From contig DAHH01000019.1 in assembly GCA_002498385.1 (NCBI GenBank), forward strand, positions 6,362-70,361: a stretch of 64,000 nucleotides of DNA, written 5' to 3'. Numbering within the stretch: the first letter of the stretch is position 1; the number at the start of each line of letters is the position of its first letter. The DNA is from Methanobacterium sp. UBA410 (lineage in GTDB: Archaea; Methanobacteriota; Methanobacteria; Methanobacteriales; Methanobacteriaceae). Shown piece by piece: positions 46,501-53,813 of this stretch. Below the pieces are notes generated by a model, which was given only the letters and a program-made list of their open reading frames with translations, was not told where the DNA came from and ran no database searches. The position numbers and the translations under genes are program-made.

Positions 46501-47716
46501 GGCAGGAGAACTTGCAATATCCAGAATATTTGCCCCACCAGAAAATGATTACGGTGCACTCATCAGCCAGTCTGTGAAGCAGAGCTGGACCTGGAGCAAT
46601 TCCGCAGAACTTGCAGAGAACTACCTGAACAGAATGGGACACATTTACTCCTCTGAAAACTGGGGAACCTACAGTGCAAAAGCATTCAAAAGAGCCCTCA
46701 CAGGAGTTTCTAAAGTTTTCACAAGCAGGGACACAAACTTATACGGTATACTTGACAACGATGACTTTTTCGATTACTGGGGGGGTCTTTCACTGGCAAT
46801 AACTGCAGTGAACGGTCAGACACCTGACATGTATGTTTTAAAATATGGTAGTGGTACTAAACCAGGAGTTATGGGCATTGAACAGTTCCTTAACAGGGAA
46901 TTGAACACCAGATACTACAACCCACAGTGGATCCGGGGAATGATGAGCAGTGGGTATGCCGGTGCAGGATACATGCAGAAATTCGTATCCAACCTCTGGG
47001 GATGGCAGGTTACAAGGTCAAGCGCGGTTCAGAACTGGATGTGGGACAACATAGTTGACACATACCTCAAAGATAAAAACAACCTTGGGGTTACACAGTT
47101 CCTTGAAAACGGTAACAATGCCTATGCCATGATAAGTATGACGGGAACGCTTTTAACGGCTGCTTACAATGGTTACTGGAAGACGGATCAGGCAACCTTA
47201 CAGATGGTTGCAAATGAATGGGCTCGCATGGTTATTGAACATGGTGTGGCCTGCTGTGACTGTAGCTGCGGTAACATTGCCATGATGAAGTGGGCTGTTC
47301 AGTACATCAATGTGGACATGCTGGCGCAGTTTAAAAGTCAATTATATGCTGCAACTCAGAATTCTGCATTTGCTCCTTCATCGCAGCAGCAGACAAATCC
47401 CGGTGAAAGTCAATCTTCTCAAAGTCAGTCCGGTCAGTCTCAATCTGGCCAGTCCAGTGCTCAGGGTAGTTCTCAGGGACAATCCAGTGGTTCAAATCAG
47501 GGTCAAAGTCCGGCAGGTGTTGGGACTTCATCTGGACAGTCATCCTCTGAGTCGGGCCAAGGATCCTCTGGAGATCAGGGTAAAGCCAGTGAGGTAACTC
47601 CTGTAAGCCAAAGTTCCTCTTCACAGACAGGAATGCCAATAGCAGCCATATTTGGTATTATTGCAATTGTCTGCCTTGTTGGTGTGGGGTACTTTAGGGG
47701 CAAAGGTAAATTCTAA
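40547..47716 (+). CDS. Giant cell-surface CobN-type chelatase-like protein 1
   Basis: The product has about 2,389 residues. A signal peptide (about 1-31, ending TASA) is followed by one DUF3344 domain (to about 315), two CARDB domains (about 318-425, 432-540) and then the CobN/BchH large-subunit fold to about 2265. CobN hallmarks include ALIYYNYPPGKQNIAASYL, GWGDFPGNVM, LPGIQFGNV, HEWLPGKE and AEGITAKRRGSAVIIDHL. Cys2236, Cys2237, Cys2239 and Cys2241 lie near the end of the fold. A Gln/Ser/Gly-rich stalk and a membrane helix (IAAIFGIIAIVCLVGVGYF) finish it. CobN inserts cobalt into corrin in the cytoplasm; a secreted form is more likely to bind or dechelate external tetrapyrroles. A helical module repeats about four times near 705-910. 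The usual HxGTHG motif reads FVGRHATHE. TTG 40547 is chosen for its GGAGG spacing. Confidence 0.85.
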   Translation: MANKKVKINIFMLLFLTLFSLTICGTASADSSVGGQPVVTVLNGTVSGGLYNDSYYGINGSEDHQNVTYNFKDLPSNAQVQNATLYVAVYSGNMQSDHITCANVTFNGKQIDSQTLDTHYNSPSSGGNDNTAYGGTRRDPYLIVNNHTVRVTSDYIMCYDVTSLVKQKNMAYVDTVGSYDGGIKLITLIVAYNDGDSDKIAYWVNFGQDVCDSNDSGNTTFGGLPVDDTVNSAILKVIHLASADGIYHFNSAHDSMDNILSNSSPVGSYSGSDTWDVTSMYKKGTENTLIYHRSLAYYKLVLALLTVNYTEPAVKLPDLQVSNIICNPDAIKLSGNLFSDSSNTIKATVKNLGSLDAGQFKMVLKVGNYIETKVIKGLASGASTIVSFTGFLPITNGLVTLDVTADSDGQITEANETNNMAAKSVNVVTSILPDLVPVSISVPSDLKVDTAYPVTVTVVNEGVKSSGKTRVILWATNIKTGDKVEVGSMDLDSLPVNGTKVLTFSWTPKLYTTYNLTAEVDPDGSIEELDETNNKKVDVEYVKEPGSTMIFLTSDNNGVNILDSAAREVLKQYPKIDFKIRTGTEISNMDTSELRTYLLNCDIFIGTWVTTEAYEAINATLTAYPDLINVIAGKKVFLVLEPPASTVSNAINFMNYSVIDGVKLLGNFTSDDLTAYYQNTERGTDYNQVLKYVESGTLATLIKSYEGASSDVKTSIVSQVKSIINIFNIGSNIQNLTGDNLINAVKAYLSLVTLTTSYSSAGTDERNKIAAKIQELIKNYNFNSFTDEMNACVALETLVDNYQNASTDEDKTKIVSRLENIIKDITAYTAATSDSDRANILHDFKSLIGSTGTDADAVTMMVQVRSILEDVTGMKLENLTADENLTGNVTAILKYRGVFNDYLIGAVSKYTGSTVVTDLDLPDLFDKAVLYKDLNDASRAKDMILWALSLDGFVTTYNEPPSFSSTPSYGIYRNKWYSYVDSDGVWHTGLEEYEKEYFKSGQPCVGLLESTMYVTGNGLQPYYAIIAALEAKGINVIPIVAYGGTAAQLEAMLEIFTNATSYDKFILNPSAYKVNLDAVVDMVAYGLGGTDFSEIIPFFNALNVEVVAAVHSDFETNAQYALGTSGLNALTGDKWWHIAILEDQGIVDPIFVGGKAETVDPLTGTTISSYVPYEQNIELLANKISSWTALKYLSNAAKKVALIYYNYPPGKQNIAASYLDPVQSILNLLNVLKQNGYNVQNIPSNAALLLDEMMAQGTNIASWAQGLVEILANNNGSLLDELKAYQENDTYKVDLTKLDKTELEKLANTPGVILYSADDFMKWFNQLDDLVKLDITEGPVAYIGELCKRAVALGYVDNMDSVIDSWYSQMVSLLPDNQTNVALPILTNLISELKVYVDYNSTAAYNKYLNYKKEFLAIEIKGMSGWGDFPGNVMTVVKNGIKYFVLPGIQFGNVLIAPEPQRGWEGNAEQLYHNSVVPPDYQYLAFYAYLQQQGYNAMVFVGRHATHEWLPGKEVLEDADDFTSIVTGNVPQIYFYIVDGVAEGITAKRRGSAVIIDHLTPPMGFTSLYGGMSDLESLVEDYDGADDAGKASIIIKIKETVKDNNLAADIGIDINNLSSDKIIKLINEYLEAVTNTFYPYGVDVLGQNWTDDQIALLVTSMLSVPFNVGGGNETSLQNEIALLMRGKTYDSLNAAEQNAVQEKCIEVVKELLQSDVTTVANKLTPNPTENLQTALKKAVTYCNEIKESVNNEINSFLNALNGGYITPGPANDPINNPEALPTGRNFYQDQAAEIPTKQAYQNAKDLVLATLEGSDLKDTVKKIVVGIWDVETARDNGELIAMILCLLGMEPQWTDSPSAGSGGAKLKEMPIYDELSSLVRPDGWGKKRIDVVVVIDGNFRDLYSRQLGLLDKAFRVALARSYYTLLNNATLQSKYGDKMKTALDAVLLDIGYYGLGSEPLDDNYVAYDWVDDFQYYMDEGMNCTEAGELAISRIFAPPENDYGALISQSVKQSWTWSNSAELAENYLNRMGHIYSSENWGTYSAKAFKRALTGVSKVFTSRDTNLYGILDNDDFFDYWGGLSLAITAVNGQTPDMYVLKYGSGTKPGVMGIEQFLNRELNTRYYNPQWIRGMMSSGYAGAGYMQKFVSNLWGWQVTRSSAVQNWMWDNIVDTYLKDKNNLGVTQFLENGNNAYAMISMTGTLLTAAYNGYWKTDQATLQMVANEWARMVIEHGVACCDCSCGNIAMMKWAVQYINVDMLAQFKSQLYAATQNSAFAPSSQQQTNPGESQSSQSQSGQSQSGQSSAQGSSQGQSSGSNQGQSPAGVGTSSGQSSSESGQGSSGDQGKASEVTPVSQSSSSQTGMPIAAIFGIIAIVCLVGVGYFRGKGKF

Positions 47717-47745
47717 AAATATTTTTCTTTTTTTCTTTTTTTAGA
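47717..47745 (+). terminator. T-rich terminator after CobN-like gene 1
   Basis: Three T-runs of 5-7 bases separated by single or few other bases follow the stop codon immediately, which is typical for archaeal termination. Confidence 0.5.
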
Positions 47746-48140
47746 TTAGTAAGATAATTTGTAATTAGTTTTAAAAATTAGTTTTTTGCAGATTCTGGAT
47801 CAGCGCATGATTATTTTAAAAATCCTGTAAAAAAAGTAGTTTCTGAAATGTTTAGAGTGTTTCAAACCCCTTGAAATTCAAGTTAATTCTATAAAAAGTT
47901 CTAAGAATATGTTTTAGATCTCTATTTTGAATCCAAACTTCAAGGAGGAAATAGAGGATCTAAACTATTAAAACAAGAGTTAGATCCCGGTTACCCATTT
48001 TTTTCTATTTTGATGTTTTTTTTAGGAGGTTTAAAACTGTTCAGTGGTGGAATTAATTATTGGTCTCATCACCACACTTGCTTGTGCACCACAGTATATA
48101 AAGCTTTCTTTATTTTTTATCAAGTAACTGTGAAAAAAAT
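47746..48140. other. Gene-free spacer between the two CobN-like genes
   Basis: AT-rich. A TATA-like GTATATAAAG lies at about 48094. A short frame here (to 48204) has no coding character. I see no other structure. Confidence 0.5.
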
Positions 48141-48166
48141 AGTAAATTATATAAGTCATATTTACT
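48141..48166 (+). promoter_or_regulatory. Inverted repeat around a TATA element upstream of CobN-like gene 2
   Basis: AGTAAAT (48141-48147) and ATTTACT (48160-48166) are exact reverse complements. Between them lies TATATAAG, a good TATA element. A repressor bound here would cover the promoter. It differs from the three-box motif of the adhesin and DUF2162 genes. Confidence 0.45.
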
Positions 48167-48256
48167 TTACTTTTTTTCATGTACATTTGATTAATTTGGA
48201 TTGATTGTTGAATGTACAATAAAAAATTTCTTATAAAAAGTGAAGGAGGTGAAAAT

Positions 48257-51200
48257 GTGAAAAAGCAAGTGTTATTACTATTTTTTGGTCTTATTATTGG
48301 AATTACAGTTTTTGGATCAGCGGTTTCAGCTGCCGACGTGAATTCTAATGTTAATGGCGCTCAAATTCAGATGGATAGTGATGTTTCAAACAGTACTGTA
48401 AATCCATCCGGTATTAATGCATCAACAGTAGTCGTGAATTCTCAAGGTTCAAACAACTGTGAGGATTCAGATTATAATGTTACAGCAGGTACTGATCCAG
48501 AAATTACCCTGAATGTTAATCTTGAACATCCAAAAGCACTTTCCAATAATTTACCAACAGTAACGGTAACAGATTCAGATGGTAAAACCATAGGTGATGT
48601 AACAGTAACAAAAACTGGAGACAAACAGTACAAAGTGAACTTCACAAGCGATAAAAAGAACTTCAACTTAACAGTTGGTGCAGGAGGACATGTACCTCAA
48701 ACAGTGAACGTATCAGTCTCACAAAAAAACGCCAGCGATTCTACACGCTACGGTGAAGCAACAGTAAACCTGAGGGTTTACAATCTACTTATAATCAGTG
48801 GATCTCCAAATTATGCCAAGAACTTCGTTGATTCGAATAGGGAATTAAGAGATAAAGGTTACTACTTTAATTTGAACTTTTTCACCACAACTGATGTAAT
48901 ATCCGGTGATCCCAATGTGCAAAACAAGATAAAAAAAATGGCTTCAAGGGCAGACCTTATCATTCTTGAAATGATGAGTGAACAGGACACAGTTTCAATG
49001 GTAAGAAAACTTATAAATGGCACAAATGCCAAGATAATGGCTTTAAGATGTGGTGTGACATTTTTAAATGACCCAATCATTGACTCAAACGACACTGAAC
49101 TGACGGCTTACTGGGATGGAACGGGTACAGAGAACATGGCAAGATTCCAGTTAAAAGCACTTCAAAAAGTGGGAATGAATGTTGACCCTTCCGAAGATCT
49201 GAGTGTTGTTAATTATCCAACTGAGTTCATTTACCATCCAGATTCTAACATATCAATGTTTTCAACGTGGGATGACTACCTGAAATGGTACATGCAGAGT
49301 GGTCATTACAAATCGGGAGCCCCATGGGTTGGAATAATGATGTATGGGTCAATGTTTTTCGGTGGAAACAGTGATATGGCTATGAGTATACTCAGAAGCC
49401 TTGAAGCAAAGGGTTTAAATGTGATTTTAGCTGTAACTACATCCACTGATAAAGCCAGAGTAAATGCAATCCTCAAATATTTCTTGGACGGTGATCTAAG
49501 TAGAATAAATGCCCTTGTGGCCTGTGTGGGTTTCAACATCATTTACAATAACCCACAAAACAGTACAGATCTACTTAAAAAAATGGATATACCCATATTT
49601 GCACCGATATATGCTTCAGACCTTGAAGCATGGAAAAATAGTTCTGGTGGATTGTCTAGTGAGGTTTACTGGCAGGTTGCATGGCCAGAGATGGAAGGAA
49701 GGATAGAACCCATTATAATGGGTGGTGTAGAGTCTGGAGAAACAGATCCGTACACAAGCATCACAGTTAAAAACTATGAACCGATAGCAGATCGGATAGA
49801 AAGAATAGCAAACAGAGTACTGAACTGGGTAGAACTTCAAACTCTCCCCAACAGTGGGAAGAAAATAGCTTTGATCTATTACAACACTGCAGGGGGTAAA
49901 GATGGTGTTGGTGCTTCTTACCTCAACGTATCTGAAAGCATATCTGAAATTCTAAAAGCTCTCAAAGCAGCAGGTTACAATTTATCAGATGATTATTCAG
50001 TGGATTCCATAATTAAGCTGCTTTTAACTGCGGGTAACAACGTTGGTTCCTGGGCTCCGGGAGAGCTTAAAAAGGTTGTGGATGCAGGTGCGATAACCAT
50101 ACCCGTTAATGAATACATGCAGTGGTTTAATGCTTTACCTGAAGAACTTAGAAATGAAGTTATCGTTAAATGGGGTCCAGCTCCTGGTAATGTCATGGTT
50201 TATGAAGATAAAATCGTTTTACCTGGCATAATGTTGGGTAATATTTTTGTTGGAGCTCAACCAATGCGTGGATGGGGAGAAGATCCTGCGCAGATAGCTC
50301 ACTCTCCAACCTTACCACCAACTCACCAGTACATAGCCTTTTACATGTGGCTACAAAATGAAATGAAGGCCAATGCAGCCATACATCTGGGAACACACGG
50401 AACACTGGAATGGTTGCCAGGAAAAAGTGTGGGATTAAGTGGTGATGACTGGCCGGATGTTCTAATGGGAAACATACCTGACATATATCCATATATTGTG
50501 GATAACCCTGGAGAAGGAACTCAGGCCAAAAGAAGGGGTTATGCAGTGATAATTGATCACATGACTGCTCCTGAAATAAGCTCAGGGCTCTATGGAGATC
50601 TTTCAGACCTGCAGACTCTGATAAACAGCTACGACAGTACCACCGATGAGGAACGTAAAAATGTTCTTGAAAAGCAGATCAGGGAACTTGTAACCAAACT
50701 GCATCTGGACCAGGATCTGGGAATCAACATGGATACTGAAGCTTTCAACAACATTAAAAATGATGTTGAACACAAATTGCAGGATATTTCAACAACACTC
50801 ATGCCTTACGGTCTTCATACCTTTGGAGTTACCCTAAATGGTACAATTCTGGATCAGATGATTGAATCCATAGTCAGCTTTGACCCAGCAACTAGGGACA
50901 ACCAGGAATTCAGAGACAAATTAAGAGAGGAACTTTCTAAAAACTATGAAATAGAAGATTTATTGACAGTATTGAGTGGAAAATTTGTATCGCCTGCTTT
51001 GGGTGGTGATCCAATTCGTAAACCTGATGTTTTGCCGACTGGTATGAACTTTTATTCATTTGATCCAAGATCAGCGCCAGATAAAACTGCCTGGGAAATT
51101 GGTAAGAATATGGCCGATGACATGATTGCAGATTACTACCAGAAAAATGGTCACTACCCAGAATCAGTAGGAGTTGTTTTATGGTCAACTGAAACCATGC

Positions 51201-52693
51201 GTACCAACGGTCAAACTATAGCCATGATACTCAGGTACATGGGCTTAGAACCGGTCTGGGATTCCTCAGGAAGATTCAAAAGCTTTAAAGTAACACCATT
51301 GAGTGAGCTTCAGAGGCCTCGTTTGGACGTCATGGTAACCATAAGCGGTCTTTTCAGAGACACCTTCTCTTACACAATTGATGTTTTAGACCGGGCCTGT
51401 CGTGAAGTTGGAAGCCTACAGGAAAGTAACAGTGACAACTACGTTAAAAAACACTATCAAAATGACTACAATAAATATATACAGGAAGGAATGAGTTCTA
51501 AAGATGCAGCAAAATTTGCAGGAGCCCGTATATTCGGCCCTGCTGCTGAAGGTTATGGAACAGGAATTGCGGCACAGGTACCTTCAACTTCAGGATGGAA
51601 GGACCAATCAGATCTTGTGGATACTTACCTATCAAGAATGTCCTACATTTATGGCAGTGGAAACTACGGTGTTCAGGCAACTGAAACCTTTAAAGACCAG
51701 CTTAAAAATGTGCAGGCAACTGTACAGGTCAGAGACAATAATTATGGGCTTCTGGACAACGACGACGTGTACCAGTACCTCGGTGGTTTAACCATGGCTG
51801 CAAAAAGTCTTTCTGGCCAGGATGTAAATGTTTACATAGCAAACACCAGATCACAACCAAGAATAGAAACTTTGGGAAGCTTCCTGAGTAACGAACTTCG
51901 AACCAGACTCTACAATCCTAAATGGATTCAGGGAATGCTTAATGAAGGTTTTTCAGGGGCTCATGAGATAGATCAGGAACTAGGAAACTTTTTCGGCTGG
52001 AATGCTGTTACTCCAGGTGCTATAAGTGATTGGATGTGGCAGGGTATGGCTCAAACTTATGCGTTTGATTCAAGTGTCCGAAGCCAGATGCTTCAGGCAA
52101 ATCCTTATGCTTACACTTCGATGCTTGGGTGGATGCTTGAGGCAGGTAGAAGAGGCATGTGGAATGTTGATAAGACAACTCTAACGGAACTTGCCAATCA
52201 GTACGCTAGTTACACGAATCAGTACGGTGTTACATGTTGTCATCACACCTGTGCGAACATCATGTTCAACCAGTGGGTTGTTCAGGCTTCTTCCTTAAAT
52301 AGCGGCCAACTGCAGCAGTTTGCAAGTGTTGTGGCTGCTGCCACAGGTAAGAGCATAAGTGTTCCAAGTGGTTCAAGCAGTCAATCTGGTTCTCAGAGTT
52401 CCAGTGGGTCTCACTCTTCTTCGTCTGTGACTCCTGGTCTCAGTGCATCTGCAAGTAAAGTTCAGGGCAGTGCATCTGGTGCACAGTCAAGTTCTGCATC
52501 TCAGAGTGGTTCAGCTGGTTCTCAAAGTAGTTCTACCAGTGGATCCAGTAGTAAAAATGCGCATGAGATCTCTCCAGTGAGCTCTCAAAGTTCTTCAGCA
52601 GCATCTGGAGTTTCTTTTGCAGCCATAATTGGGGTAATATGCATTGTGTGTCTTGTTGCTGTGGGATACTTTAGAACTAGAAGAAATATTTAA
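48257..52693 (+). CDS. Cell-surface CobN-type chelatase-like protein 2
   Basis: This protein of 1,478 residues is a shorter paralogue of the preceding giant. A signal peptide (about 1-28, ending AVSA) leads to an Ig-like domain, then a CobN fold from about 160 to 1350. Motifs are nearer to the CobN consensus: ALIYYNTAGGKDGVGASYLN, GPAPGNVMVY, LPGIMLGN, and His710-x-x-x-His714 in HLGTHGTLEWLPGK, then EGTQAKRRGYAVIIDHM. Cys1327, Cys1328 and Cys1332 lie in the C-terminal CC-x3-C-x-N motif shared with paralogue 1. A Ser/Gln/Gly-rich stalk of about 80 residues and a membrane helix ending in RTRRNI anchor it. GTG 48257 is chosen because GGAGGTGA (48245-48252) lies just before it; the frame is open from 48212. 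Function as an envelope dechelatase or binding protein is inferred. Confidence 0.87.
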   Translation: MKKQVLLLFFGLIIGITVFGSAVSAADVNSNVNGAQIQMDSDVSNSTVNPSGINASTVVVNSQGSNNCEDSDYNVTAGTDPEITLNVNLEHPKALSNNLPTVTVTDSDGKTIGDVTVTKTGDKQYKVNFTSDKKNFNLTVGAGGHVPQTVNVSVSQKNASDSTRYGEATVNLRVYNLLIISGSPNYAKNFVDSNRELRDKGYYFNLNFFTTTDVISGDPNVQNKIKKMASRADLIILEMMSEQDTVSMVRKLINGTNAKIMALRCGVTFLNDPIIDSNDTELTAYWDGTGTENMARFQLKALQKVGMNVDPSEDLSVVNYPTEFIYHPDSNISMFSTWDDYLKWYMQSGHYKSGAPWVGIMMYGSMFFGGNSDMAMSILRSLEAKGLNVILAVTTSTDKARVNAILKYFLDGDLSRINALVACVGFNIIYNNPQNSTDLLKKMDIPIFAPIYASDLEAWKNSSGGLSSEVYWQVAWPEMEGRIEPIIMGGVESGETDPYTSITVKNYEPIADRIERIANRVLNWVELQTLPNSGKKIALIYYNTAGGKDGVGASYLNVSESISEILKALKAAGYNLSDDYSVDSIIKLLLTAGNNVGSWAPGELKKVVDAGAITIPVNEYMQWFNALPEELRNEVIVKWGPAPGNVMVYEDKIVLPGIMLGNIFVGAQPMRGWGEDPAQIAHSPTLPPTHQYIAFYMWLQNEMKANAAIHLGTHGTLEWLPGKSVGLSGDDWPDVLMGNIPDIYPYIVDNPGEGTQAKRRGYAVIIDHMTAPEISSGLYGDLSDLQTLINSYDSTTDEERKNVLEKQIRELVTKLHLDQDLGINMDTEAFNNIKNDVEHKLQDISTTLMPYGLHTFGVTLNGTILDQMIESIVSFDPATRDNQEFRDKLREELSKNYEIEDLLTVLSGKFVSPALGGDPIRKPDVLPTGMNFYSFDPRSAPDKTAWEIGKNMADDMIADYYQKNGHYPESVGVVLWSTETMRTNGQTIAMILRYMGLEPVWDSSGRFKSFKVTPLSELQRPRLDVMVTISGLFRDTFSYTIDVLDRACREVGSLQESNSDNYVKKHYQNDYNKYIQEGMSSKDAAKFAGARIFGPAAEGYGTGIAAQVPSTSGWKDQSDLVDTYLSRMSYIYGSGNYGVQATETFKDQLKNVQATVQVRDNNYGLLDNDDVYQYLGGLTMAAKSLSGQDVNVYIANTRSQPRIETLGSFLSNELRTRLYNPKWIQGMLNEGFSGAHEIDQELGNFFGWNAVTPGAISDWMWQGMAQTYAFDSSVRSQMLQANPYAYTSMLGWMLEAGRRGMWNVDKTTLTELANQYASYTNQYGVTCCHHTCANIMFNQWVVQASSLNSGQLQQFASVVAAATGKSISVPSGSSSQSGSQSSSGSHSSSSVTPGLSASASKVQGSASGAQSSSASQSGSAGSQSSSTSGSSSKNAHEISPVSSQSSSAASGVSFAAIIGVICIVCLVAVGYFRTRRNI

Positions 52694-52997
52694 TTTTTGG
52701 GGTTTAAACCCTTTATTTTATTTTTTAAATCATTGGATCAAAGTTTTTAGGATTTTATTTTTGGTTTTAAGGTGATATTTTCTTGTTTTGCTCAGTTATT
52801 GATGTTTGTTGGTTTTAAGTTTCATAGGAAAATAGATTTTTCAGATGGTTTTTTTTGGACTGTTTTTAATCAAAAACTTTAAATATTCCATTTATCTTTA
52901 ATTTTTATAAAGTATTCTTGATTAGGGGGAATGGCTAAACCAAAGAAGTTACAAAAAGGATTCGATCATATGCGAATAAGTTTTAAATAGATTAATG
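52694..52997. other. Gene-free spacer after CobN-like gene 2
   Basis: T-rich tracts directly after the stop probably end the transcript. The rest is AT-rich without recognised features until the three-box motif at 52998. Confidence 0.55.
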
Positions 52998-53060
52998 TAT
53001 TACTTAAAGGCTTAAAAACAGCTTTAAAGTAATAATATTTATCAAATGAAAAGTATTATA
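52998..53060 (+). promoter_or_regulatory. Three-box operator upstream of the DUF2162 operon
   Basis: TATTACTT at 52998, AAAGTAATAATA at 53026 and AAAGTATTATA at 53050 repeat the boxes of the adhesin promoter with the same offsets of 28 and 24 bases. The last box doubles as a TATA-like element about 18-28 bases before the ATG at 53078, so the mRNA may be leaderless. Confidence 0.6.
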
Positions 53061-53077
53061 TGCTCAAAGAATAAATC

Positions 53078-53797
53078 ATGGAAATGATTAAAATGATTGA
53101 GTTACTATGGAAATTAGGAGTTCTATCAGCAGTTCTGGTTTTTGGAGTGAAGATTGGACTGGCAATGGGATTTGCAGGTTTGTCTAAAAAACTGGCAGCT
53201 TTGATCACCTTTGGATACGGTGGTGGGATACTTATCCTGTCAAAACTGGCTGAGGCTTATACAAGCGTTCTTTATAATGTTATCTATAACTACAGCAGTG
53301 TTGCTTTCATGTTGATGGCGTTGATCATTTTTGTTGCAGGGTTCCACACCATTAAGGAGTGGAAGAAGAACAAGAAGAACCATGCAAAGGCCACATGTGC
53401 AGCCATGATAGCACCTTGCCCATGTTGTTTTGGGGCAGTTATAACTGCGATCATAATTGTATCACCAATAATTGGAGCTTCATCTTTCTTTGTTGGAAAG
53501 TACGCAGCAATATTTTTGATGGTGTTCATAGGTGTTTTCTACCTGTTATCCGATGTGATCGTGAGGATCAGCAGGAAACCCTTCCCGGTTTTGCTGGGTA
53601 ACTTCATGCTCTTTGTTGGATTGTACTTCCTCGCATCTGCCCTGATCATGCCAAACATCAGCTCGGTTTTAGCATCGCCCATGTCCAAAGTGGAAATTCC
53701 TTCAGTTGCAAACATGGTTTACGTGTTGATCGTGGTTGTAGCTTTGCTGGCATTGGGAATTTATAAAACAAGGAAAACCAGTTCTCTGATAAATTAA
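53078..53797 (+). CDS. DUF2162 membrane protein (HmuV-like)
   Basis: This 239-residue protein has six or so membrane helices: residues about 8-28, 38-58, 73-90, 110-137, 145-165 and 170-190, with another near the C-terminus. The sequence (KIGLAMGFAGLSKK, MIAPCPCCFGAV, IIGASSFF) fits the DUF2162 family of predicted transporters. The CPCC motif in the fourth helix is striking and could bind metal or a thiolate-liganded cofactor. In bacteroidete hmu loci a protein of this kind accompanies CobN-like HmuS. It leads an operon with the two following genes. There is no Shine-Dalgarno motif, consistent with a leaderless start. Confidence 0.8.
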   Translation: MEMIKMIELLWKLGVLSAVLVFGVKIGLAMGFAGLSKKLAALITFGYGGGILILSKLAEAYTSVLYNVIYNYSSVAFMLMALIIFVAGFHTIKEWKKNKKNHAKATCAAMIAPCPCCFGAVITAIIIVSPIIGASSFFVGKYAAIFLMVFIGVFYLLSDVIVRISRKPFPVLLGNFMLFVGLYFLASALIMPNISSVLASPMSKVEIPSVANMVYVLIVVVALLALGIYKTRKTSSLIN

Positions 53798-53813
53798 GGT
53801 GAGGGGTGAATCA

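Noticed and set aside
48010..48204. 64-codon frame before CobN-like gene 2
   Set aside because: Contains the promoter elements of the next gene and has no coding character.
40547..52693. CobN-like genes as true cobaltochelatase or magnesium chelatase for cobalamin or chlorophyll
   Set aside because: Both have signal peptides, stalks and C-terminal anchors and no CobS/CobT or BchI/BchD partner nearby, so a cytoplasmic biosynthetic role does not fit.
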